DNA of 64,000 bases from Litorimonas sp964352855 (GTDB taxonomy: Bacteria > Pseudomonadota > Alphaproteobacteria > Caulobacterales > Maricaulaceae): the NCBI GenBank assembly GCA_964352855.1, contig CAYGTR010000016.1, positions 1 to 64,000 of the forward strand, read 5' to 3'. A program made the position numbers and the translations under genes. Position 1 is the stretch's first letter. Each line of letters begins with the position of its first letter. Below, one piece after another: positions 27,191 through 35,875 of the stretch. The notes under the pieces are model-generated. The model was not told the DNA's origin, made no database searches, and saw only the letters and a program-made list of their open reading frames with translations.

Positions 27191-28114
27191 ATGTCGGAAA
27201 TAGCAGATATACTTTTAATCGTAGAAGATGACCCAGCCATGCAAGCCCTCATGGTTGCAGAAGGAGAAGCTTTAGGCTTGACCGTTCTTAAAGCCTCAAC
27301 AGTGTCGCAGGCCAAACGGCTAAGCACACAGCATGAAATTTCTATGGTTATATTAGATCGTATGCTGGATGATGATGAGGATGGGCTCTCATATATTAAA
27401 TGGCTGAATCAGCTTGAAAGCCCAAAGCCTGGCATATTAGTCGCCAGTTTTCGTAACTCAACGCAAGATCATATCGCAGGGTTAGATCTGGGCGCTGACG
27501 ATTATGTCAGCAAACCCATTAAGCCCGAGGAATTACGCGCGCGCCTGCAAGCCGTCGCCCGTCGCGCGCAATTTCAGCGCGCACCCGAGGCCGTTATTTT
27601 CTATTCAAACTTAGAACTGCGGCGTGATAGCCAAGCCGTCTTAATTGATGGAAAAATTGTAAAATTACGGCCGCAAAGTGTTTTGCTTTTGCAAGCTTTA
27701 GCCGAGCGGCAAGGCGAATGGATCAGCCGACGCGCTCTGTGGTATCAAGTCTGGACAAAATATAAAGGCCTGCCGCCGCAAGACTCTGTTATTAATAATG
27801 CGATAGCGCGGCTACGGCGCGATATAACGCAAGCGGGCGGGCCACAAATTATTAGCGAAGATTTGGGGTACCGCTTGATCACGCCTGAAAATGATACCCC
27901 TAATGCCGCAGCCCATTCTTTTACGCAAACACTGCCCTCGCCTCGCCCAATACAGGACGGATATCTGAAAATTGAGGCCGTAGACAATGTGCAGCGATTA
28001 GAAATTATTGATGAGACCGGCAGAGCTTACGTAAAACACGATATTGAAACGCTTGAATTTGCGCTACAAGATCACGGCGGAACGCTAAAGATATTTATAA
28101 AGACATTTGTTTAA
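27191..28114 (+). CDS. OmpR/PhoB-type response regulator with C-terminal extension
   Basis: This 307-residue protein has a receiver domain with VEDD (D13-D14), phosphoacceptor D56 in VILDRMLD, S86 and K108 in YVSKPI. The winged-helix domain spans about residues 133-232 (KLRPQSVLLLQAL, NNAIARLRRDI, SEDLGYRLI). Unlike typical 220-240 residue members it carries about 70 more residues that look like a small beta domain (DGYLKIEAVDNVQRLEIID). It sits downstream of palindrome B and converges on the small gene and kinase at 28.1-29.7 kb. It is the most likely protein to bind the three palindromes. Confidence 0.92.
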   Translation: MSEIADILLIVEDDPAMQALMVAEGEALGLTVLKASTVSQAKRLSTQHEISMVILDRMLDDDEDGLSYIKWLNQLESPKPGILVASFRNSTQDHIAGLDLGADDYVSKPIKPEELRARLQAVARRAQFQRAPEAVIFYSNLELRRDSQAVLIDGKIVKLRPQSVLLLQALAERQGEWISRRALWYQVWTKYKGLPPQDSVINNAIARLRRDITQAGGPQIISEDLGYRLITPENDTPNAAAHSFTQTLPSPRPIQDGYLKIEAVDNVQRLEIIDETGRAYVKHDIETLEFALQDHGGTLKIFIKTFV

Positions 28115-28308
28115 ACGTTATCCAGAGTCGCCGCGCCAACAGATTGGTAAAGATCAAATAGGGCTTGATGGGCCGTATGCGCAAGATTTTCCCATTCAGG
28201 CATCTTTTTAACCTCTGGATGCTCTAACAAATACTTATCAATATTGAGCATAAAGTAAGACGACATATGTAAAACTTCATGCCGGCCTAATATATTTTCC
28301 TTCGCCAT
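28111..28308 (-). CDS. Small protein of unknown function downstream of the kinase
   Basis: This 65-residue protein is rich in His and aromatic residues (GRHEVLHMSSYFMLNIDKYLLEHPEV) and probably alpha-helical. It lies 12 bp after the kinase stop, so it is probably co-transcribed, and its end overlaps the convergent response regulator end by four bases. No family is recognised. It could be a small modulator of the kinase, but nothing in the sequence shows this. Confidence 0.6.
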   Translation of the reverse strand: MAKENILGRHEVLHMSSYFMLNIDKYLLEHPEVKKMPEWENLAHTAHQALFDLYQSVGAATLDNV

Positions 28309-28320
28309 GATTATGTTCCT

Positions 28321-29709
28321 TTACTCTTGTATTGGAAATTTTAAAGTCACTAGTAGGCCGGGTTTCGTATTTTCAAGGGACAGTTTTGCACCGTGCCGCA
28401 AGGCAACAGCTCTAACAAATTTAAGCCCAGCCCCATAACCTTGCGCGTCCGCACGGTGGCGTCCTTGTTTGGCCAAAGTATCAATATGTGTCGAGGCGAC
28501 GCCGGGTCCATAATCTTGCACCTGTAGCATTGCTAGATCATTCTTTATATCTAATCTAATTTTGGCTATTTTACCATCGGCGGCATATCGCAATATATTG
28601 GTCAAAAGATTGGCAATCATACGCTGAATTAAAGTTTCACGACCAGAAGTTTTCACCCCCTTTCCAGCCTCAATATTATTTATCTCTAACGTAATATCTG
28701 CATCCTCAAAGGAATCCGAGAAGAGCTCTATTGATTGCAAAATAGGATCACTCAAATAAAAACTTTCAGCCGGCACATCCACATCCGTTTCTAATCGGAC
28801 AAGGTCTAGCACCTCATCAACGAGATGTTTCATACCGTCAACCCGCCCATCAACCTGCAAAGATACAGCGGGGTCTGATATATGCGAAAGGCTGGCCTTT
28901 AGGCTCTCTAATTCATCTTTTAACTCATGCGATATTTGCGCGCTCATATTATCCAGCCCGCTAATCAAGCGCTCGGTTTTATCCAATGTTGCATTAACGC
29001 GTTGGCTGAGGCGGCCTAATTCGTCTGACTTTTTCGTATATGTCTTTGGCAAACGCGTTTTATAATCACCTTTCGCAAAAGCGCCGAGCTTATCCTCGAT
29101 AAAGCTAAGCCGCCGTTTAAAAGATCGCCCTAAAATGAAATAAGCCGCAATCAGCCCGATTAAGACCCACAAAAACACACGCACAATCAGAGTAAAAAAT
29201 TCAACGATTTGCTGCGCGTAATCTGCGGCGAAGTCTTCACCATAATTTTCCATAACGCGCTCTGTAACGCGCGATTGAAGGGCTTTATCATCAAAACTTG
29301 GCAGGTTCATTTCAACAACTTGCGCAATATAATCCCCCTGCGGGAGCCCAAGATCATCTCCGCTCACATTATATTTTCCGCTAGCCATCGGAACGCTTTG
29401 GGGCCAAGCGTCCAATGTTCCTTTTTCCTTTTCGCCCTGTGCGTCCACTGTCAATGTCAAGCGCTGCGTCATTGGCACGCTCGCCGAATATATAATCAGC
29501 ATGGTCTTTTTGGACATTGAGAATTGCCCTGGCAATTCTTCTATAATCGCCTCTTGCGCATCACGCTCAAGTCTGGCTTTTTCTAGCGCCAAGATGGTTT
29601 CTAAGCGCGCGCTTGAAAATTGTTTCACAGCCGTGAAAGTCACAAAGGCCATCAGGCCGCAGGCGATAATTGCGATTAAGGCAATTTTTTTAAACAAATT
29701 AAATTTCAT
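28321..29709 (-). CDS. Membrane sensor histidine kinase, module B
   Basis: This 462-residue protein has an N-terminal membrane helix (about 8-28), a periplasmic sensor region of about 145 residues, a second helix (about 175-196) and a HAMP-like linker. The H-box is unusual: ISHELKDELESL with H261, lacking the usual Pro after the histidine. The ATPase domain has RMIANLLTNILRYA, DYGPGV and GYGAGLKFV, so it should bind ATP. It is transcribed away from the 347-residue/MoxR/VWA operon with palindrome C between them, and is the natural partner of the OmpR-type regulator at 27191. Confidence 0.88.
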   Translation of the reverse strand: MKFNLFKKIALIAIIACGLMAFVTFTAVKQFSSARLETILALEKARLERDAQEAIIEELPGQFSMSKKTMLIIYSASVPMTQRLTLTVDAQGEKEKGTLDAWPQSVPMASGKYNVSGDDLGLPQGDYIAQVVEMNLPSFDDKALQSRVTERVMENYGEDFAADYAQQIVEFFTLIVRVFLWVLIGLIAAYFILGRSFKRRLSFIEDKLGAFAKGDYKTRLPKTYTKKSDELGRLSQRVNATLDKTERLISGLDNMSAQISHELKDELESLKASLSHISDPAVSLQVDGRVDGMKHLVDEVLDLVRLETDVDVPAESFYLSDPILQSIELFSDSFEDADITLEINNIEAGKGVKTSGRETLIQRMIANLLTNILRYAADGKIAKIRLDIKNDLAMLQVQDYGPGVASTHIDTLAKQGRHRADAQGYGAGLKFVRAVALRHGAKLSLENTKPGLLVTLKFPIQE

Positions 29710-29792
29710 TTTTTAACCCATATAGCCAATAAGGCTCGCTCTATCGCTAAACCTTATATCATAAATGAGTTTAATTTGACTCATAATTCTGG

Positions 29793-29811
29793 CCTAACCG
29801 AATTGGTTAGG
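29793..29811. promoter_or_regulatory. Regulator palindrome C, divergent control region
   Basis: The core CCTAACC-GAATT-GGTTAGG is perfectly symmetrical in both seven-base arms. It lies between the divergent starts of the kinase (29709) and the 347-residue/MoxR/VWA operon (29898), so both directions are probably controlled. It shares arms and spacer length with sites A and B. Confidence 0.8.
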
Positions 29812-29897
29812 TGTAAATGGAATTGGGCAGAGGTTAAAAACGGTAAGGTCTTGGTAAATATATTACAGGCAATAAGGACAATAAACGGGCGGCTCTT

Positions 29898-30941
29898 ATG
29901 AAAGTCATAGATGAGTTAATCTATTATCTGAACCACGAGAAATTATTATCTAAGGATGACATTCAATCCCTAAAAAATCTTGGTTATTATGTCGGGTATT
30001 CTGATCCCTCTGACTATCAATACCCGTCATATGCCGACTCCCGTTCCCCTCAAGAAATAGAATGGGAAGCCGATTATTGGGCAGAGCCCGAGCGGCCTCA
30101 AGAGCCAAAACACCGCAGCCGGTCCAAGCCGCATAACAGTACAGCAAAAAAGCCCTCTGCCAATAGTCCCAAAAAAGCAGCGCTCGCCGCAGAATTGAAA
30201 AAACTGCGCAATGAAAACCCAGCGGCGCTTGACGGATTTTCTGAACTTATACCAGACACGGACGAGCCAATTGATCAGGTCATAGCGCAGCTTTTAACCT
30301 TCTGTAAAAGCGTGCTTAAAGAACGGCTTACCTTAGCCTTTACCCGTAATTCAGCCTCATTCTCGAGCATAATTGAAGCGGTCACAGCCTCTTACCATCA
30401 ACGCATTCCGCCCGCCTATACTGGCCCGGCGACCATCGCCTATCGCGCGCTTCAGCAAGACTTAAAAGGCAATAAATCATCTAAATATGGATGGGTTTTA
30501 TCAGAGCCGGAAATCAGTTTGGCGGTAAATATACAACATTTACAATGGCGTTTAGCCAGTCATTTACGAGAGCTTGCGCGAGATGATCTTGATTTGTTTC
30601 ATCAAAAAATAAAGCCTTTTTCACCGCAAATCTATTGGTTCTTATCACTCTTAATCAGTGCGAATAGCAATATAACCCTGCCGCAATTATCACCTGCGCG
30701 CTCCCATGCCCTGCCCATGATTGAGCCGCTCTTTTGGCTCTTACGTTTAACATTAGTGACCGCCGAATTACCGGAGGTAGAGTCTCAATGTCGCCCACAT
30801 ATTCCGCTCATGCTCCGCGCCATTCGAAATTTGAAAGGCGAGACTCAAACCGACATTAATGATAAGCTAGAGCTTTATGCGCTTGATGTTTGGGATGCTG
30901 ATTGTCGTCCTGCTTCTATATTTTTACCGCCGCCAGTTTGA
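29898..30941 (+). CDS. Uncharacterised protein encoded upstream of the MoxR ATPase
   Basis: This 347-residue protein has no signal peptide or membrane helix. The N-terminus is acidic and Tyr-rich (GYYVGYSDPSDYQYPSY), followed by a basic Ser/Lys/Pro linker (about 72-95). From about residue 95 to the end it is a helical domain with blocks such as QLLTFCKSVLKERLTLAF and MIEPLFWLLRLTLV. No family is recognised. It is the first gene of a three-gene operon with MoxR and the VWA protein, 11 bp before the MoxR start, so it may be a substrate or adaptor of that ATPase. Confidence 0.78.
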   Translation: MKVIDELIYYLNHEKLLSKDDIQSLKNLGYYVGYSDPSDYQYPSYADSRSPQEIEWEADYWAEPERPQEPKHRSRSKPHNSTAKKPSANSPKKAALAAELKKLRNENPAALDGFSELIPDTDEPIDQVIAQLLTFCKSVLKERLTLAFTRNSASFSSIIEAVTASYHQRIPPAYTGPATIAYRALQQDLKGNKSSKYGWVLSEPEISLAVNIQHLQWRLASHLRELARDDLDLFHQKIKPFSPQIYWFLSLLISANSNITLPQLSPARSHALPMIEPLFWLLRLTLVTAELPEVESQCRPHIPLMLRAIRNLKGETQTDINDKLELYALDVWDADCRPASIFLPPPV

Positions 30942-30952
30942 AAGAGCAGAAT

Positions 30953-31963
30953 ATGGACACTGTAAAACTCTCCGAAGCTAGGCAGCTTATAACGGCGCTA
31001 GCCGCGCATGAGAGCCTTTTGCTTTTATCACCGCCAGGCATTGGCAAATCTGATATTGTGCGAAGCGCTGCTGCTGCGGCTGGATTGGAATGCCGCTCAT
31101 TACTTGGCACGCAAATCGCGCCTGAAGATGTAAGCGGCGTGCCGCGTATTGACGGCGAGCGTTCCGTTTTTTACCCGCCGCGCATTTTACTGCCCGAAGA
31201 CGATAAACCTTTTTGCCTGTTCTTAGACGAGTTGCCTGCCGCTAGTCCCGATGTTCAAAAGGCGTTTTACGCCATTTTACTCGAACGCCGCATCGGTGAA
31301 TATGACTTGCCGAAAGGAAGCTGGGTTGTGGCGGCTGGCAACCGCGCAACGGACCGTTCTCTGGTTCGCACAATCTCAGCCGCGCTAATTAACCGCGTGC
31401 TTGTTTTAAATGTTCAGGTTGACCATACCGAATGGCTAGAGTGGGCGGCTACGGCTAATATTCGCGCAGATATACGGTCCTATATCTCTATCATGCCCGA
31501 AGCGCTAAACCGGCCCGTTCCGGATGCCCCCATCCCCTTTTCAACGCCGCGCGCCTGGGCGACCCTATCGCGCGCGCTTGATCTTATAGAAGAGGCAGAG
31601 CAATTAACGGATGATACACGCCGCGCTATTGCTTGCGGAAAAATTAGCGAGCCGGATGCGGGTCTGTTTTGCACAGTCAGCGAGCAAGATTATTTAGATT
31701 TAAAACCCGCGATTGAATATGTGAAAGCGCCTGATCTTTTACCAGAAAATCCTGAAAAACTATGGTTTGTTTTAACGCGTATCCGTCACGCCGTAGAAGA
31801 CCGGACATTAACAGCGCTTTCGCCTGATGTGATAGACAATTTTTTAATGTCCATATCGCCAGAGGCCCGCTTTGGCGTGATTGTCGGCAATGTGCATGAA
31901 TGGGGCCATTTAGGCGCGCAAGACAGCCTTAAGCTTGCCCTTAGCGAGGCCACGGGTTTGTGA
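30953..31963 (+). CDS. MoxR-type AAA+ ATPase
   Basis: This 336-residue ATPase is counted from ATG 30953; upstream in-frame codons lie inside the previous gene. It has Walker A SPPGIGKS (26-33), Walker B CLFLDEL with D92-E93, a sensor region around AAGNRATDRS and a helical lid. MoxR proteins act with VWA-domain partners as chaperone-like machines that assemble or activate protein complexes. The partner here is the next gene, whose GTG overlaps this stop by four bases. The substrate is unknown and could be one of the exported or helical proteins of this regulon. Confidence 0.92.
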   Translation: MDTVKLSEARQLITALAAHESLLLLSPPGIGKSDIVRSAAAAAGLECRSLLGTQIAPEDVSGVPRIDGERSVFYPPRILLPEDDKPFCLFLDELPAASPDVQKAFYAILLERRIGEYDLPKGSWVVAAGNRATDRSLVRTISAALINRVLVLNVQVDHTEWLEWAATANIRADIRSYISIMPEALNRPVPDAPIPFSTPRAWATLSRALDLIEEAEQLTDDTRRAIACGKISEPDAGLFCTVSEQDYLDLKPAIEYVKAPDLLPENPEKLWFVLTRIRHAVEDRTLTALSPDVIDNFLMSISPEARFGVIVGNVHEWGHLGAQDSLKLALSEATGL

Positions 31964-33555
31964 CATCGACCCCGCCTGATAAAGTAACACGCAAAGCGCA
32001 AGCCGCACTTAAGACAGCCCTTCATAATGTTCGTATGCGGCTACCCTATCTTGGCCAATTATCATTTGATATTTGCGGCATTGTCGATAACCGCATTAAA
32101 ACGGCCGGCATCACGCAAGATGGCAGATTATTCGTAAACCCGCATTGGTTTGCGCCTCTAACCACTGACGAAGCGCTTTATATCGCGGCCCATGAAATCT
32201 GGCATTTAATGCTACGCTCTCATGACCGCGCCAGCCGGTGGGACGCTAGGCTTGTCAATATTGCGCATGACTGGATCATCAATGATATTCTAACCGATGA
32301 GCTGGATATGCCGCCGCCCCGTAACGGATTATATCTTAAGGGGGCGTCGGAATATTCGGCCGAACAGCTCGTTCGCTGGCTAAAAAACGGCAAGATGCCG
32401 GAATTCACGTTACGTCCAACCGACCTTACAATTTTTCAGGACGCCTTTATCAAAGCTGGCCTTGTGAATGAAGACGCGTTAGCTCACCGGGCCTTTTTTC
32501 CCCTCGCGCCGTCTGACGTTTTAAGCCGTGCTGACATCATCCGCATTTTCGGACACAACATCCCCATACGTTTAGATACACGAGGAAATTGGAAAGTTAA
32601 GCGCGGCGTGAAACAAGCCTTTTCATGGCGCGGCTTTGATCTACCCCGACAAGATAAAACGGCTAATTTTTCCATGGCCCCAGCGCGATATTACGACCGA
32701 TTGGACACTTCTATACAGGCAGAATATTCCGGTCATATTATGCCCTTTGAGCTCGCCTTACAATCAGGGCTAGATCAAACGCGGCAGCCCCGCCGAAGCT
32801 ACGCCCGCGCTTCTCGCCGCCAAGCCAGTGTTGACAACATCATCCTTGCGGGACGGCAGAGTGACCCCGGGTCATTAATTATCGTTTTAGACGTTTCCGC
32901 TTCAATGAATTTTATACTGCCTAAATTATTAGGCTCTATCAAATTATCAGCGGAAAGCTGCGGCCTTGACTATATCCGCATTATCGAGGTTTCGATGGTC
33001 GTCACTCATGATCAGACTATACATATTTCAGAGCTTGAAGATTATCATATTCATACTGAAAATATACAAAAGCCCTCTCGCCGTTCATCAGGGCCACATC
33101 ACGCGCCCTCGCCTTGGAAAAAAGCTAAGATATTACGAAAGACCAAGTCAAAGCCTCGTAAAGGCGGTTATTATAGGATATGGCCAAAATATTTTACCGC
33201 GCGTAACGCCCGCATCAAAAGTACACTTATTCAAACACATGACCACAAACCTAATATCAAACAGACACACCGCCCTATCCTAAATGACAAGGCTAAGCCT
33301 TACACTAACACATCACCGCCGCCGCCGGCACGTCAAATACAAGAATCCCAAACAGATCTACGGCCCGCTTTTGACTATTTAGAAGCGAAAGTGACGCCCG
33401 AACATATTATCGTCATTTCGGATATGCACGCTTATCTACCCAATCAAACACCTGATTATGACGTGCTTTGGATTGATACTGGAACGACATGGGTGGAAAC
33501 AAAAACGCCCAGTTTCGGAAGAATTATACGTCTTGCGCGAAACACGTTCCTGTAA
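31960..33555 (+). CDS. Metallopeptidase-like plus VWA-like domain protein (DUF2201 type) with basic insertion
   Basis: This 531-residue protein starts at a GTG overlapping the MoxR stop. The N-terminal domain (about 10-230) resembles the DUF2201 putative metallopeptidase domain, with HEIWH at 78-82 and NIAHDWIINDIL following. The C-terminal VWA-like domain begins near 300, with MIDAS residues DVSAS (311-315) and a later TD at 465-466 and VISDMH near 485-490. Between them, residues about 365-455 are a Lys/Arg/His/Pro-rich insertion not expected in this fold, with no obvious motif. It might bind nucleic acid or an acidic partner. MoxR plus VWA pairs usually work together in ATP-driven assembly. 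Confidence 0.88.
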   Translation: MTSTPPDKVTRKAQAALKTALHNVRMRLPYLGQLSFDICGIVDNRIKTAGITQDGRLFVNPHWFAPLTTDEALYIAAHEIWHLMLRSHDRASRWDARLVNIAHDWIINDILTDELDMPPPRNGLYLKGASEYSAEQLVRWLKNGKMPEFTLRPTDLTIFQDAFIKAGLVNEDALAHRAFFPLAPSDVLSRADIIRIFGHNIPIRLDTRGNWKVKRGVKQAFSWRGFDLPRQDKTANFSMAPARYYDRLDTSIQAEYSGHIMPFELALQSGLDQTRQPRRSYARASRRQASVDNIILAGRQSDPGSLIIVLDVSASMNFILPKLLGSIKLSAESCGLDYIRIIEVSMVVTHDQTIHISELEDYHIHTENIQKPSRRSSGPHHAPSPWKKAKILRKTKSKPRKGGYYRIWPKYFTARNARIKSTLIQTHDHKPNIKQTHRPILNDKAKPYTNTSPPPPARQIQESQTDLRPAFDYLEAKVTPEHIIVISDMHAYLPNQTPDYDVLWIDTGTTWVETKTPSFGRIIRLARNTFL

Positions 33556-33558
33556 ATT

Positions 33559-33693
33559 TTATTCGCTTTCTTTCCGTGTTTGCTTTTTACCCGCCTGGCG
33601 TTCCCTTCGCCAGAAATGAGCTTTACCAAACTTTCGTAAATGTTTGGCCCATTCCGGCGATGTTGTTAATACGCCTTTCTTTTTCGTTGCCAT
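33559..33693 (-). CDS. Small basic protein, 44 residues
   Basis: This is a short frame with strong protein character: MATKKKGVLTTSPEW, then KHLRKFGKAHFWRRERQAG and a charged tail. From memory, alphaproteobacteria carry a family of small proteins of the form KKGxLTxSPEWxKHLR followed by an FW and a basic end, and this fits it. Function is unknown. It lies 12 bp downstream of the 705-residue gene on the same strand, with AAGG upstream of the start, and ends next to the convergent VWA gene. Confidence 0.72.
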   Translation of the reverse strand: MATKKKGVLTTSPEWAKHLRKFGKAHFWRRERQAGKKQTRKESE

Positions 33694-33705
33694 AAACACG
33701 CTACC

Positions 33706-35823
33706 TTATGGAGTGACTTGACCAGAAAAATCACAGGCTTGATAAAAGTCTGACGCACCGCCTTCAGATTTATTGCCTAAATCGGCAAGCAGTACCCAAT
33801 CTGACACACCATTTTCCGCAATCTCTCCATAGAATTTATAGCTTGAGGATTGAAGCGCTTTCTCAAGCGACACAGGACTAAATGCCATAAGGAATAATGA
33901 TCTTGCTAACGGCCCGGTCGCCCAAACATCGGGATTACGATATTTAGTCGTCACCCGGCGATCATCAACATCTGTAAGAATGAAGTAGAACGAATTGACA
34001 TATGTTGTTTTTGACCGCGTATCAACTTTTAACTCGAGGTCAACACGGCGAATAGATTGCCCAGACGGCGTTACGATTTTTATTCTGACCTGATTATTAT
34101 TATCCGCTTTCCAGTTTACGGTATCCCTATCAAGGATTGTGCTTTGAATACGTATGGCCGCATTATCAAAGATATTATGGCAGCTCATGGTTGTCTGATA
34201 TTCTTCGCCTTGATTATAATCGGTACGAACGACCCTAAAGAAGCTATCCGTTGACTTTGTAGACTCACTCCAGCCATTCCAATTTCCGCGCTTATATTTC
34301 AGCTGTGCCAATTCGATATTCAGCTCGCTGCGTCTCTTTTTTAATTGCGCGCGTTCAGCTTGCTTAGCTTCGCTAGCGCGCCGCTCTGCAACAATGTCTG
34401 CAATATTTGCAGCGTGTAAGGCCTCTAAACGCTCACCGTGCGAGAAAGCCACCAGATCAAGAAAGACGGCTTGGTCTTCCTTCCACTGCATAACCGTTTC
34501 ATAATCGCCAGAGCGAGCTATATTCAAACTATCACGCTCAAAAAATGAGACGGCATTGTCAGACAAATAAGGCACAAGCTCAGTATGGGCCAAGGCAATA
34601 GCTTTTGGGTCAGATGCCTTATACAGCCGCCCTGTTTTGCCAGATCGGAACAAATTTATGAGCGGGGCAAAATCATCAAGTGACTTAGCTAGCGGCCGTT
34701 GATTGGCGTCAAACTCTGCAATAGCTTTTTTTGTCAAGCCCACCAGTTCAACACCCGCTTGCACCCTATCCGCCTGCTCAAGCTCGGGCAGTCGCTTGGC
34801 AATTTGAAGTGATAATTGATTAAGCCGGTCCGCAGGCAAAAGATCAACGATACTGTTCCAATCCATCGCGATAGCCGATAAGTCTTGCGCTGTTTGGGCT
34901 TGCGTGATCTTCGCGCTTATAATATCGGCGTATTGATCAAGCGCTGGCCCGACATATTCCCATATCAGCAAATTCTGCCACGGCGCGCCGGCAGAAGCCG
35001 CGCGAAGGATCGATGAATAAGGGGTCCCAAAGCTTTGATCTGTTAAATAAGCGCGCAGATTATTCGGACACCGGCTTAGAGCCATGGCAGAAAATTTCTG
35101 AATATCTTGCCCATCCCACTGGGAATAGAGTTTACCAAAACTTGATCGGATCGCGCGCGGGCTCATCGCATTTAAAAACAAATATTGACGCGCTGTGGTA
35201 GTGTCAAAATTAGTCAAAAACCCCGATGGCCCTGCCCATCGGGTCGAACGACGAAGGCTTTGCGATTGCGCTACAGATTCGGCCAGAGCTCGCACGTCTG
35301 AACCACAACTCGCCGCGTGACTACGCTGCGTAACAGGCGGCGCTACCTGCGGGCCAAGTGTCTCAAACAGAGCCTTAGCTTTAGCCTCACTGTCAAAAAC
35401 CATAATGGATGTGCAGCGTTCATTCCCTATTCCAAAGCCAACTGAACCGGCTCTGACAAGGCGCATCCGTCCGATGTTAGACACACCTGTAAAGTAAACA
35501 TGATCAGAGCCAGTTGCGACCGGCGCTGTTTGAAACTGGCCAGCGCCATGGCTTTTTAAGTCATATCGACCTCGGCGCGTTTGTGATGGAGCGCGTATTA
35601 TTGATGACCATGCGCCTCCATTAGCTCCTGATATGTTGCCCCCGCTAAAGTTAAGCTGCGTTAGAAACGGTTTTGTCCCGCCGCTATACCCATCGGCGCA
35701 GACATATACTGCGTGCCAATCGCCCGTAAAACCTTGAGATGACGCCAAAGCCGTCTGCGGCCATATGCTGGTCATAATAAGACATATACAAACCTGGAAA
35801 ATCCGGTTTAAAATTCTCAACAT
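33706..35823 (-). CDS. Large exported protein of unknown function
   Basis: This 705-residue protein has a signal peptide ending near ALA-S (residue 27). The N-terminal 130 residues form a beta-rich domain with FTGDWHAVYVCADGYSGG, a pattern often seen in secreted proteins with a 'GxW' lipocalin-like opening. The middle is helical, including a coiled coil around 465-495 (RRASEAKQAERAQLKKRR), and the end is again beta-rich. Cysteines are few. No catalytic motif or family is recognised. The gene is followed by the 44-residue gene and preceded by the CFI-box gene on the same strand, so these three may be an operon. Confidence 0.8.
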   Translation of the reverse strand: MLRILNRIFQVCICLIMTSIWPQTALASSQGFTGDWHAVYVCADGYSGGTKPFLTQLNFSGGNISGANGGAWSSIIRAPSQTRRGRYDLKSHGAGQFQTAPVATGSDHVYFTGVSNIGRMRLVRAGSVGFGIGNERCTSIMVFDSEAKAKALFETLGPQVAPPVTQRSHAASCGSDVRALAESVAQSQSLRRSTRWAGPSGFLTNFDTTTARQYLFLNAMSPRAIRSSFGKLYSQWDGQDIQKFSAMALSRCPNNLRAYLTDQSFGTPYSSILRAASAGAPWQNLLIWEYVGPALDQYADIISAKITQAQTAQDLSAIAMDWNSIVDLLPADRLNQLSLQIAKRLPELEQADRVQAGVELVGLTKKAIAEFDANQRPLAKSLDDFAPLINLFRSGKTGRLYKASDPKAIALAHTELVPYLSDNAVSFFERDSLNIARSGDYETVMQWKEDQAVFLDLVAFSHGERLEALHAANIADIVAERRASEAKQAERAQLKKRRSELNIELAQLKYKRGNWNGWSESTKSTDSFFRVVRTDYNQGEEYQTTMSCHNIFDNAAIRIQSTILDRDTVNWKADNNNQVRIKIVTPSGQSIRRVDLELKVDTRSKTTYVNSFYFILTDVDDRRVTTKYRNPDVWATGPLARSLFLMAFSPVSLEKALQSSSYKFYGEIAENGVSDWVLLADLGNKSEGGASDFYQACDFSGQVTP

Positions 35824-35875
35824 ATCTTGGCCCTCACTTAGTTTTACCGGTTGACCATTCTTTAAGTGCCAGTGC

